Shown piece by piece: positions 16,008 through 24,812 of a stretch of 64,000 nt of DNA. How positions within the stretch are numbered: position 1 is the first letter of the stretch; every line of letters starts with the position of its first letter. The notes under the pieces were generated by a model, which was given only the letters and a program-made list of their open reading frames with translations, was not told the origin of the DNA and did not search any database. A program made the position numbers and the translations under genes. Source of the stretch: Paraburkholderia xenovorans LB400 (GTDB taxonomy: Bacteria > Pseudomonadota > Gammaproteobacteria > Burkholderiales > Burkholderiaceae); the NCBI RefSeq assembly GCF_000013645.1, contig NC_007952.1, positions 1,984,001 to 2,048,000 of the forward strand. Reading direction: 5' to 3'.

Positions 16008-17146
16008 GCGGACCTCGCTTCGCGCGGCAATTCACGTTGAAAACGCGCCAGCAGCAACAACGCCTCCGCCGCGCGCCTGACCGCCTGCGGGTCGGACTGC
16101 GGATCTTCCTGCAAGCCGCGCAGACGCGCCACCACTTTCGCGAGATAACCGCTTTGCGCGCCGAGTTCGGCGAGATCGTCGGCGGTGGGCAGCACTTGCA
16201 GGCCGCTCAGGTCGACGCGCAAGGCCCGCACACGGGCGCGGGCTTCTTCCACCGCGACGTGGATCGCTTCCGCGTCGGCGAGCGCCGCCGTACCGCCGAC
16301 GGTGACGCGCAGCACGTCGTGGCTACCCAACTTGGCAAGACGCGCCTTGAGCGAATCCACATCGGTCGGCACGGCAATGGTTTCGTCCCAGCGATGCCAT
16401 TGATATTGCCCGACCCGCACCGGCTCGACCTCCGGCGGCGCGCCCGGCTCCCGCAGCGTGACGTCGAGCATGAAGCCCGGATCGTTGGCGCGGAAACGGT
16501 CCTGCTCATGAGTGCCGGCGTACCAGGTGCGCTCGTCGACGCGCAGATGGCCGTGCCAGTCGCCGAGCGCCAGATAGTCCAGCCGCGCGCTCGCGGCACG
16601 CGTGGGCGCGATCGGATTGGACGAGTCGATGCCTTCCTGCAGAATGCCGCTCACACTGCCGTGCGCGAGTCCGACGCGGTGATAGCCGGCCGGCGTCTCC
16701 GTGGTATCGAAGAACCCGGTGGTGTCGTCATACGTGATGCGCTGCGTAAGCGGCGCGCACAGCAGCGCGCAACGGCAGGCGTCGAGCAGCACCACGCCGG
16801 GTTCGAGCACCACGCGCACATTCGGCGCGATGCAGTTCAGGCGCTGGGCACGCGTCCAGACGCTCTCGACGAGCGCGGCGTCGTGATTGCCCGGCAACAT
16901 GATCCACGGCCCGGTGAAGCCTTGCAGCGCACCGAACAGACGGCGGATTACCGTGTCCGAGACGGTTTGCAGATCGAATACGTCGCCGGCCACGAGCACG
17001 GCGTCGACCTTGCGTGCGGCGGCTTCTCCGGCGATCCGGCGCACGGTCTCGAAGCGCGCTTCGGCAAGGTGCGCCGCCTCGTCCGGTTCGAACTGGCCGA
17101 ATTGCGTGCCTATCTGCCAGTCCGCGGTGTGCAGAAACCTGATCAC
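16004..17146 (-). CDS. SbcD/YhaO-like metallophosphoesterase (DNA repair exonuclease)
   Basis: A 380-residue calcineurin-like phosphoesterase with metal-binding motifs in family order: FLHTADWQIG (His6, Asp9), LVAGDVFD, MLPGNHD, VGLAHGS and LALGDWHGH. It is the nuclease partner of the coiled-coil ATPase encoded immediately downstream with a 4-bp overlap. Together they probably act on double-strand DNA ends. The promoter lies in the 205-bp region shared with the divergent DUF445 gene. Confidence 0.9.
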   Translation of the reverse strand: MIRFLHTADWQIGTQFGQFEPDEAAHLAEARFETVRRIAGEAAARKVDAVLVAGDVFDLQTVSDTVIRRLFGALQGFTGPWIMLPGNHDAALVESVWTRAQRLNCIAPNVRVVLEPGVVLLDACRCALLCAPLTQRITYDDTTGFFDTTETPAGYHRVGLAHGSVSGILQEGIDSSNPIAPTRAASARLDYLALGDWHGHLRVDERTWYAGTHEQDRFRANDPGFMLDVTLREPGAPPEVEPVRVGQYQWHRWDETIAVPTDVDSLKARLAKLGSHDVLRVTVGGTAALADAEAIHVAVEEARARVRALRVDLSGLQVLPTADDLAELGAQSGYLAKVVARLRGLQEDPQSDPQAVRRAAEALLLLARFQRELPREARSA

Positions 17147-17351
17147 TGTGCCTCCATTCCGTTCAGTTGCAATCTGCCTCGGCGGGCAAGCCCGCGCAGT
17201 CTAACCGCAGATGTTACCGTGCCGGCGCGGCAAAGATAGTCCCGGGCGGTTGCCACAATGGCGGGCGGGCGGCGCTACACTCGCGTTTTCCGCACGCGCA
17301 TCGAGCGCGCCGCATCATTTCAATCGACCTGGACCCACTGCCTCGCCGCCA

Positions 17352-18641
17352 ATGAACAAAGCAATCGAACTGAAGAAGGCCAAGCGCACGCCGTTACTGC
17401 TGTTGCTGGCCGCCGCCGGCGTTTTCGTGGTGACCGCGTTCATGCCGCGCGGCATCTGGGTGGACGGCATCAAGGCGATCGCCGAAGCCGCGATGGTGGG
17501 CGCGCTGGCCGACTGGTTCGCCGTGGCCGCCCTGTTTCGCCGCGTGCCGATCCCGCTCGTTTCCGCGCACACTGCGATCATTCCGAGGAACAAGCACAAG
17601 ATCGCCGACAACCTGGCGGTTTTCGTGCAGGACAAGTTTCTGGATGTGCCTTCGCTGGTCGGCCTGATCCAGAAACACAACCCGGCGCAGAGCATCACCG
17701 GCTGGCTGACGCAACCGGCCAACACCGCGAGGCTGGGCGACTACGTCGTCAAGCTCACCAGCGGCATTCTGGAATTGACCGACGACGTGCGCATTCAGAG
17801 CTTCATCAAGGGAGCGCTGCGCGACGTGCTGGCCAAGGTGGATCTGTCGCAATCGATGGGCGCGATTCTCGACACGCTCACCAAAGACGGCCGCCATCAG
17901 GAACTGCTCGACGCCGGTATCGAACAGGTCATCGCGCTGCTGCGCGAACCGCAGGCGCGCGAGTTTATCGCCGAGCGCATTGTCGATTGGGTAAAGAGCG
18001 AATATCCGAAGATGGAAAAAATTCTGCCTTCGGTATGGCTCGGCGAGAAAGGCGCCGAAGCGCTCGCCAACGCGGTGAACCGCATGCTCGAACAGGTCAG
18101 CGAAAACCCCACGCATCAGCTTCGCCAGAAATTCGACGACGCCGCGCACAAGCTGATCGTCAAGCTCAAGACCGATCCGGCCTTCCTGCAAAAAGGCGAA
18201 GAACTGAAGCGCTATCTGGTGGAAGGAGACGCGCTCAGTTCGTATGTGAAAGACATGTGGGGCGAATTGCGCGCGTGGCTCAAGCGCGATCTGCAAAGCA
18301 GCGACTCGGCCCTGCATGCGCGCGTGGTGGCGATGGGCGAATGGGTCGGCCGCGAACTCGCGAACGATCCGGCCTTGCGCCAGTCGCTCAACGACCATCT
18401 CGAAGAAGCGGCACGCGCGCTGGCGCCGGACTTTGCGCAGTTCCTCACGCGGCATATCAGCGACACCGTCAAGAACTGGGACTCGCGCGACATGTCACGG
18501 CAGATCGAGCTGAACATCGGCAAGGATCTGCAATACATCCGCATCAACGGGACGATCGTGGGCGGCTTTATCGGCCTGCTGCTGTATGCGAGCTCGCAAC
18601 TGTTCGAGTTGCTGCGGCTGCACATGGGATACATGGGATAA
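17352..18641 (+). CDS. DUF445 family membrane protein (YjiN-like)
   Basis: A 429-residue protein with an N-terminal helix (LLLLLAAAGVFVVTAFMP), the characteristic DUF445 segment AAMVGALADWFAVAALFRRVPIP, HTAIIPRNKHKIADNL, a long helical middle, and a C-terminal membrane helix (IVGGFIGLLLYASSQLFELL). The frame is open further upstream, but ATG 17352 begins the conserved region. Biochemical role is unknown for the family. Confidence 0.9.
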   Translation: MNKAIELKKAKRTPLLLLLAAAGVFVVTAFMPRGIWVDGIKAIAEAAMVGALADWFAVAALFRRVPIPLVSAHTAIIPRNKHKIADNLAVFVQDKFLDVPSLVGLIQKHNPAQSITGWLTQPANTARLGDYVVKLTSGILELTDDVRIQSFIKGALRDVLAKVDLSQSMGAILDTLTKDGRHQELLDAGIEQVIALLREPQAREFIAERIVDWVKSEYPKMEKILPSVWLGEKGAEALANAVNRMLEQVSENPTHQLRQKFDDAAHKLIVKLKTDPAFLQKGEELKRYLVEGDALSSYVKDMWGELRAWLKRDLQSSDSALHARVVAMGEWVGRELANDPALRQSLNDHLEEAARALAPDFAQFLTRHISDTVKNWDSRDMSRQIELNIGKDLQYIRINGTIVGGFIGLLLYASSQLFELLRLHMGYMG

Positions 18642-18778
18642 GCGATAGCCCCGCCCTCAATCAAAGCGCCTACAATCCGGGCATATGACTTGCTCAAGCG
18701 CATTGCCCGGACACTCTCTCTCTGTTCGCGAGCGGCCAGCATAAGAACGACAGCGCTTCTCATTCGGAATGTGTGCTC

Positions 18779-20731
18779 ATGAAAATATCGTTACCGCCGC
18801 ATGGGCGGCCGAACCGCGTTTATCCACCGGGCACGCCCAGTCTGCACGGCCTCGCGTCGGTCATTACCGGCGTGGTGGTGGTGTGCGGCTTGTACTTCGG
18901 CCGCGCGGTATTGATACCGATCACGCTGTCGGTGCTGCTCAGCTTCCTGCTCGCGCCGCTCGTGCAGATGTTGCGGCGTTTGCATATGGGGCAATTGCCG
19001 TCCATTTTCATTGCCGTGCTGTTCGCGCTGGCAAGCCTGCTTGCGATCGGCGCGCTGATCGGCGCGCAACTGGTGCAGCTCGCGGGCGACCTGCCGCAGT
19101 ATCAGGTGGCGATCGAACAGAAGATCGAAACCGTTCAGGAAAAGACCGTCGGCCGCGCTGATTCGCTGATGAGCCGCGCCGCCGTCGCCTTGCAGCGGGT
19201 GGCGCCGTCCAGGCCGAACCCGCCGCGCGCCACCGGACGCGCGGCGCGCAACGCGCCCGCCGTGCCGCAGCCGGTCGAAGTGCACGAGCCCTCGCCCACG
19301 CCGTTGCAGCTTGCGCAGCGTGCGTTGTCGCCAGCCATTGCGCCGATCGAAACGACCTTTATCGTGCTGGTCGTGACGATTTTCATCTTGCTACAGCGCG
19401 AGGATTTGCGCGACCGTTTGATCAGCCTGTTCGGCTCGCGCGATCTTCACCGCACCACAACCGCGATCAACGACGCCGCCGTGCGTCTGAGCCGCTACTT
19501 CGTCGCGCAACTGGGCGTGAACCTCAGCGCGGGCGGCGTGATCGCGATCGGGCTCGCCATCATCGGCGTGCCGGGAGCGCTGCTGTTCGGCGTGATCGCC
19601 GCCCTGCTGCGCTTCGTGCCATATATCGGCATCTGGATCGCCGCGATTCTCGCGGTCTTTCTTGCCGCCGCGATCCAGCCGCAATGGACGATGGCGGTCT
19701 ATACGCTGATCCTGTTCATCGTGGTCGACCTGGTGGCCGGACAGATCGCCGAGCCGCTGCTATATGGTCACCGTTCCGGCCTGTCGCCGCTCGCGGTGGT
19801 GGTCGCGGCGATTTTCTGGAGCTGGCTGTGGGGGCCGATCGGCCTCGTTCTGTCGACGCCGCTCACGCTGTGCGTGGTCACGCTCGGGCGCTACGCCGAC
19901 CGGCTGAACTTTCTCACCGTGCTGCTCGGCGATCAGCCTGCGCTCACGCCCGCGCAGACTTTCTATCAGCGGCTGCTCGCGGACGATCCGCACGAGGCGA
20001 TCGTGCAGGCGGAACGGCTGCTGCGCGAAATGTCGCTGGTCGACTACTACGACAAGGTCGCCCTCGAAGGCCTCAAGCTCGCCCGCAACGACGCCATGCG
20101 CGGCGTGCTGATGCCGGATCAGCTGCAGCGTATCAACGACGCGCTGGTGGACATTGTCGAAAACCTGGAGATCGCGGACGGCCTGCCGGACGGCCTGTCG
20201 CGCATGGACCCCGCCGACTCCGCGAGCGCGCTGCTGGCTTCCGCCTCGGCCGATCTTTCCGAGCGACACGACAGCCATATTTCGGCGCGCCCGCGGCTGC
20301 GCGACGCCGCCGAAAAAGCGTCGGTGCTCTGCGTGCCCGGACGCGGTTCGTTCGACGAAGTCACGACCGCGATCGCCGTGCAACTGCTCGGCCGCCAGGG
20401 TCTCGCGCCGATGATGGCCACGCACTCGGGCTACCGCAGCGCGCGCGCCGATGAACCGGGTTTCAAGGACGCGTCGATCATCTGCATCGTCTCGCTCGAC
20501 GCGCCGGATTCGCCGCCGTATCTGCGCAACATGCTGCGCCGAACGCGGGAATGGCGACCGCGAGCGACGCTCGTGGTCGGCGTGGGCGGCGCACCGGAAG
20601 GCGGCCCGGAGATGGGCGCAACCGGCGCTGCGCACGCGGCCCCGACCTTCCGCGCGATGATCGAGGAGTGCCTCGCGGCCTCGAGCGTGCAGCATGCGCG
20701 CCAGCCTTCGCATGCGGGCGGAGCGGACTGA
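18779..20731 (+). CDS. AI-2E family transporter (PerM-like membrane protein)
   Basis: A 650-residue inner-membrane protein of the AI-2E/PerM superfamily. Paired helices start at about residue 25 (ASVITGVVVVCGLYFGRAVLIPITLSV) and the core contains the family's RYFVAQLGVNLSAGG, LLRFVPYIGIW and WLWGPIGLVLSTPL. A long linker with Pro/Ala-rich sequence interrupts the N-terminal half, and a soluble C-terminal region of about 270 residues follows the last helices, longer than in typical members. Substrate unknown. ATG 18779 is chosen; GTG 18773 is in frame just ahead. Confidence 0.9.
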   Translation: MKISLPPHGRPNRVYPPGTPSLHGLASVITGVVVVCGLYFGRAVLIPITLSVLLSFLLAPLVQMLRRLHMGQLPSIFIAVLFALASLLAIGALIGAQLVQLAGDLPQYQVAIEQKIETVQEKTVGRADSLMSRAAVALQRVAPSRPNPPRATGRAARNAPAVPQPVEVHEPSPTPLQLAQRALSPAIAPIETTFIVLVVTIFILLQREDLRDRLISLFGSRDLHRTTTAINDAAVRLSRYFVAQLGVNLSAGGVIAIGLAIIGVPGALLFGVIAALLRFVPYIGIWIAAILAVFLAAAIQPQWTMAVYTLILFIVVDLVAGQIAEPLLYGHRSGLSPLAVVVAAIFWSWLWGPIGLVLSTPLTLCVVTLGRYADRLNFLTVLLGDQPALTPAQTFYQRLLADDPHEAIVQAERLLREMSLVDYYDKVALEGLKLARNDAMRGVLMPDQLQRINDALVDIVENLEIADGLPDGLSRMDPADSASALLASASADLSERHDSHISARPRLRDAAEKASVLCVPGRGSFDEVTTAIAVQLLGRQGLAPMMATHSGYRSARADEPGFKDASIICIVSLDAPDSPPYLRNMLRRTREWRPRATLVVGVGGAPEGGPEMGATGAAHAAPTFRAMIEECLAASSVQHARQPSHAGGAD

Positions 20732-20849
20732 GCGCGCCGCTGTAACGGCTCGCGCGACGAGAAAGGTGAGTAGGTCGGTACATGTGCCCGCCCAGCCTTT
20801 CTCGCAATCTGCTTGCGGACCGGCGAGGACAGCCGGGCCGCCAGAACGA

Positions 20850-23249
20850 TTAGCGGCGAAATCCTCCTCGCCGCATGCCCCCGCCGGCAAAGCCGCCCTC
20901 GCCACCGAAACGTCCTGCTCCTCGCGACCCTCTGCCGTCGCCCCATTGATTCGCCGAGTGATCGAACCTTTGCTGGCCGACATCGCGCGCCTCGCGCTGC
21001 TGTTCCAGATCGCCGCCCACGTCCGCTTTCGGCTGGACTGATTGCCAGCCGTTGGCCGTGTGCTGTTGCCAACCGCCGCCCTGGGTGTGCTGATAGACGT
21101 TGCCGTCGTGGCCGGCATAGACGTCGCCGTTGTTCCATGCCACGGCGTTGCCTTTCGACTGATTGGTCACGATGCCCTTGCCGGCGCTCGTGTACTGGCC
21201 CGTTTGCGTGTTGCCGGCCACACCGAACTCGGCCGCGCCTGCGCGGCCTGTCTGCGCGTTATACCCGGCCACCTGGCGCCCGCCCGCAAAGTTGCCGTTG
21301 TACTGATTGCCGGCAATGCCGCCGCGCGCCGCGCCTTCCCGCCCGGTCGACGGATTCACAAACGAGCCTTGCCGCCCGGCCGCGTAATTCCCCGAGTAGG
21401 GATTGAACGCGGCGCCCCGGCTACCCTGGAAGTGCGCCCCGGTCGCCGGGTTGTAGCCGGCCACCGCCGAGCCGCGCCCTTGCGTACCGGTCCACGGGTT
21501 CCAGCCCGAGGCGTGCGTCACCGTGCCTTGTCCCCAGCGCCCATAGAAATTCGCCTGGTTCACGTTGACGTTGTTCCACCCGCCGCCGCCCCAGTATGGG
21601 CCCCAGTAAGGCTCGGCAGCGCCCCAGATCGCCCCCGCCGCGAAGCCGAACGCGAACCCTGCTGCCGCATTGAGGGCAAAGCCCGCGTCGTAGCCGTAGG
21701 TCGGCGGATAACCGTAGTAGACCGCGCCGACGTACGGCGGATAGACATAGCCTGTGCCGTAGACCACGGTGCCCTCCGCATTCACCACGACGCCCATGTA
21801 ACCCGGCGTATAGCCCACGACCACGGTTTCCGGCGTCACGGAGTAGATCCGTACGTACACCACGTAATGCAGGGGGGAACTGGCCGGAATCGCGTAGATC
21901 GCGCCAGGCACTTCGGTCGCCACGCGCCATGTGCCATCCGGCGCCGCCGCGGTGAACCAGATGCCGTTCGACACGGCGTAATAGTGAGTGGAATCCACCG
22001 CGATCACCGGTGTGCCGGTATTGACCGCATAACTCAGCGCCGTGCCGGCGATCGGTGTGAAGCGCGGCGCGCCGTCGTATGCAACGGTCAGCGTGGCGCT
22101 CGCGCGCGAGACCGTGGCCGTCTGCGCTATGGTGGCCGCAATGGCGGCCTCCTTCGCCTGGGGCGTGCCCGGAATGGAGACCAGGACGTTGGCTTTGGGA
22201 TCGCGCGGCGAAATCTTCGCGAAATCCGCGGGAAGTTCGCTGCCCGACACATACTGCCAGGGGCCGCCTTCCGATGCGGCGCGGAACCATCGGCCGGAGA
22301 GCAGGACGTAGTACTGATTCGTGGCCGGGTCCACGAAGACAGCATGGTCGCTATTGGCGACCGTCAGCAGACTGACGCCTTCGACCGGCGCCAGTTTCAT
22401 CTGGCCGTCGGTCACGATCAGTTCCGTCGGCTCCGTAGCGAACAGCACGACCGGCGCTCGCGCCGGGCGCTGGCCATTGGCCGGCATCAGAGGATCGGCC
22501 TTGCCGCTCTCCTCGGCAAGTTGCGCCGCCGCCAGCAGGGCCTGCGGCGGCGCCGTCCGCACGCCCCATTGACCACCTGCCGACGCGGCCGAATACCAGT
22601 AACCCGCCGCATGCAGATACAGCGTGCCGCTCCCATCCTGCAGCAGCAACGCGCGGCTGTTGAGCGCCCGTTGATAGCCCGTCCCGTTCACCGGCCGCCA
22701 GACCGGCGCACCGTCCACGAGGACCAGCACGGTCGGCCTCGTCGCGAAGACGATTCGCGGAGCCTCGTTCTGGACGGCCATGCGCTGCGTGGCCGCGAGT
22801 TGCTTCGAGGCGGAGTAGCTCGTCTGCAGTTCGTCCAGCGACGTGGTCAGTCCGGCCGACGGCAGATGCGTCAGCAACACCTGCCTGGTTTGATCCGCGA
22901 CGCCCGGGTTGGTCGGCACATCCACGCTCGCAATCTCGATATGAGTGAGTTGCGCGAGTCCCGACACCCTGTCGATCTCGACGATCGCGGAAAAGTGCGC
23001 CACGCCGTAGGTGGGCGTACCGTCGCTCGCGCCAACGGCTACCGCGGCACGGCCCGCTATGCGGTTGCCTTCCCATGTCTCGATCTGCGGCTGATAAAGT
23101 TCGACGTGCTGCCTGTCGGCATCGAAACTGCGAGGCCAAACCGACGGCGCGGCCGCGCGGGGAGGATTCGCTGCCTCCACCTGCATGCCCCAGCAGGCGA
23201 GGCAGGTCGTAGCAAACAGCAAGGTCAGCCTTTTGCTTATTCTGGACAT
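20850..23249 (-). CDS. Large exported Gly/Asn/Tyr-rich repeat protein of unknown function
   Basis: A 799-residue protein with an N-terminal signal peptide (to about residue 27, ending VEA-ANP). Residues about 100-470 hold several copies of a module of the type VDGAPVWRPVNGTGYQRALNS...YYVLLSGRWFRAASEGGPW, repeated three times with VLVDGAP, IVTDGQM and VAYDGAP starts. The C-terminal 300 residues are Gly/Tyr/Asn-rich with short repeats such as GYNPATGA, FNPYSGN, VNPSTGR and GYNAQTGR, and the protein ends in an Arg/Gly-rich tail. It lies 101 bp downstream of the RND outer-membrane gene in the same direction. Probably periplasmic or surface-located; I do not recognise a characterised homologue. 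Confidence 0.85.
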   Translation of the reverse strand: MSRISKRLTLLFATTCLACWGMQVEAANPPRAAAPSVWPRSFDADRQHVELYQPQIETWEGNRIAGRAAVAVGASDGTPTYGVAHFSAIVEIDRVSGLAQLTHIEIASVDVPTNPGVADQTRQVLLTHLPSAGLTTSLDELQTSYSASKQLAATQRMAVQNEAPRIVFATRPTVLVLVDGAPVWRPVNGTGYQRALNSRALLLQDGSGTLYLHAAGYWYSAASAGGQWGVRTAPPQALLAAAQLAEESGKADPLMPANGQRPARAPVVLFATEPTELIVTDGQMKLAPVEGVSLLTVANSDHAVFVDPATNQYYVLLSGRWFRAASEGGPWQYVSGSELPADFAKISPRDPKANVLVSIPGTPQAKEAAIAATIAQTATVSRASATLTVAYDGAPRFTPIAGTALSYAVNTGTPVIAVDSTHYYAVSNGIWFTAAAPDGTWRVATEVPGAIYAIPASSPLHYVVYVRIYSVTPETVVVGYTPGYMGVVVNAEGTVVYGTGYVYPPYVGAVYYGYPPTYGYDAGFALNAAAGFAFGFAAGAIWGAAEPYWGPYWGGGGWNNVNVNQANFYGRWGQGTVTHASGWNPWTGTQGRGSAVAGYNPATGAHFQGSRGAAFNPYSGNYAAGRQGSFVNPSTGREGAARGGIAGNQYNGNFAGGRQVAGYNAQTGRAGAAEFGVAGNTQTGQYTSAGKGIVTNQSKGNAVAWNNGDVYAGHDGNVYQHTQGGGWQQHTANGWQSVQPKADVGGDLEQQREARDVGQQRFDHSANQWGDGRGSRGAGRFGGEGGFAGGGMRRGGFRR

Positions 23250-23350
23250 CGTTTCATTCTCCCTGTTTTTTCACGTTCTACCGCCCTATCCATCGCGCCA
23301 CGCACCACCTTTGTTTCACGATTGGCCGCGCATACCGGGTCGCTCGTGCG

Positions 23351-24811
23351 CTATCGTGTTTCGGCTTGCGCGCCGGTCCCGCCTTGCTCCAAGCCTGCGA
23401 GTGCGTCCGTGCCCCAGCCGCCGCCCAGCGCTTTGTAAAGCGTGACGAGAGACGTGTATTCATTGCCGCGAGTTTGCGTATAAGCCAGTTGCGCGCTGAA
23501 CAGACTGCGCTCGGCGTCGAGAACTTCCATGTAGCTCGTGTAGCCGCCTTCGTAGCGTTGTCGCGCGAGTTTTGCGTAGGTGCTCAGCGCATCGACCTGG
23601 CGCTCCTGCGCGGCCAGCCGTTCGCGTGACTTCCCGACCCCGAGAAGTGCGTCGCTGACTTCCTGGAATGCGGACTGAACGGCCTTCTGATACGCGTAGA
23701 GCGCTTGTTGCTGGCGTGCCTTGGCCTGCTCGACCTGTCCGGCAATGTTGCCGGCCGAGAAAATGGGTTGCGTCAGTGCTCCGGCAAACGCCCAGGTGTT
23801 CGCCGGGCCGCTAAAGAGCCGGCTTAACTGCGTGCTCGACGAGCCGAGCAATCCCGTGAGCGAAATCTGTGGAAAATAAAGCGCACGCGCGGCGCCGATC
23901 AATGCGTTGGCGGCAACCAGGTTCTGTTCGGCCTGCAGCACGTCCGGACGGCGCGCGAGCAACTCCGAAGGCAAGCCCGCCGGCACACCGGGAGCCTGGA
24001 GTTCGTCGAGCGTGCGGCCGCGAAGAATGGGACCGGGGTTGCGGCCGAGCAATACCGACAACGCGTCTTCCTGCTGCCCGATCTGCGCTTCAATGGCGGG
24101 AATATCCGCGAGCGATGCCTCGTATTCCGACTGACTCTGGGCCAGTTCGACCTGTGAGATCTGCCCGCCCTTGAAGCGCAGTTCGAAGACCTTCACGGAA
24201 CTGGCGCGGCTGGCCGCGGTTGCCCTGGCAATCTCGAGTTGCTGATCGAGACTGCGCAGATTGATATAGGACGTGGCAACCGATGCGACGAGCGTAAGCA
24301 GCGTGGCCCGCTGCCCTTCCTCGCTGGCGAGCAGGTTCGCGCGCGCGGCTTCGGTCTGACGCCGCACGCGGCCGAACACGTCGATTTCCCATGAGATGGG
24401 CAGCGTGGCATTGAACGAGGTGTAGTCCGTCCCGATACCGGCCGGCAACGAACTTTGGGCAAGCGGCGAGACACGCTGGCGACCGGCGTTGAAACCCGCA
24501 CTGATCTGCGGAAATAGTTGCGAACGCGTGGTGACGAACTGTCCGCGAAACTCGTCGACTCGGGCCGCGGCGATTTTCAGGTCCCTGTTCTGCGCGAGCG
24601 CGGTCGAAATGAGTTCGTTCAGCACGGGGTCGCCGAATTGCGCCCACCACGCCGTATCGACGATCTGCGCCTGGGTACTATCTGAAAAGCGAAACGTGGC
24701 CGGTGTTTCGACAGACGGTCTCACATAGTCTGGACCCATCAGGCAGCCGCTCAGACACAGGCAAAGCCCAACTGCCGACACCCAGAAAAAACTCGAACCG
24801 ACTGGACGCAT
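23351..24811 (-). CDS. RND efflux outer-membrane lipoprotein (NodT/OprM family)
   Basis: A 486-residue TolC-like channel lipoprotein. The signal peptide ends in a lipobox (LCLSGC, Cys about 23). The mature start GPDYVRPSVETPATF and the segments PISWEIDVFGRVRRQTEAARANLLASEE and RRPDVLQAEQNLVAANALIGAARALYFPQISLTG are typical of the NodT/OprM family. It is the third gene of the leftward adaptor-permease-channel operon, beginning directly after the permease stop. It forms the outer-membrane exit duct of the pump. Confidence 0.95.
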   Translation of the reverse strand: MRPVGSSFFWVSAVGLCLCLSGCLMGPDYVRPSVETPATFRFSDSTQAQIVDTAWWAQFGDPVLNELISTALAQNRDLKIAAARVDEFRGQFVTTRSQLFPQISAGFNAGRQRVSPLAQSSLPAGIGTDYTSFNATLPISWEIDVFGRVRRQTEAARANLLASEEGQRATLLTLVASVATSYINLRSLDQQLEIARATAASRASSVKVFELRFKGGQISQVELAQSQSEYEASLADIPAIEAQIGQQEDALSVLLGRNPGPILRGRTLDELQAPGVPAGLPSELLARRPDVLQAEQNLVAANALIGAARALYFPQISLTGLLGSSSTQLSRLFSGPANTWAFAGALTQPIFSAGNIAGQVEQAKARQQQALYAYQKAVQSAFQEVSDALLGVGKSRERLAAQERQVDALSTYAKLARQRYEGGYTSYMEVLDAERSLFSAQLAYTQTRGNEYTSLVTLYKALGGGWGTDALAGLEQGGTGAQAETR

Positions 24812-24812
24812 G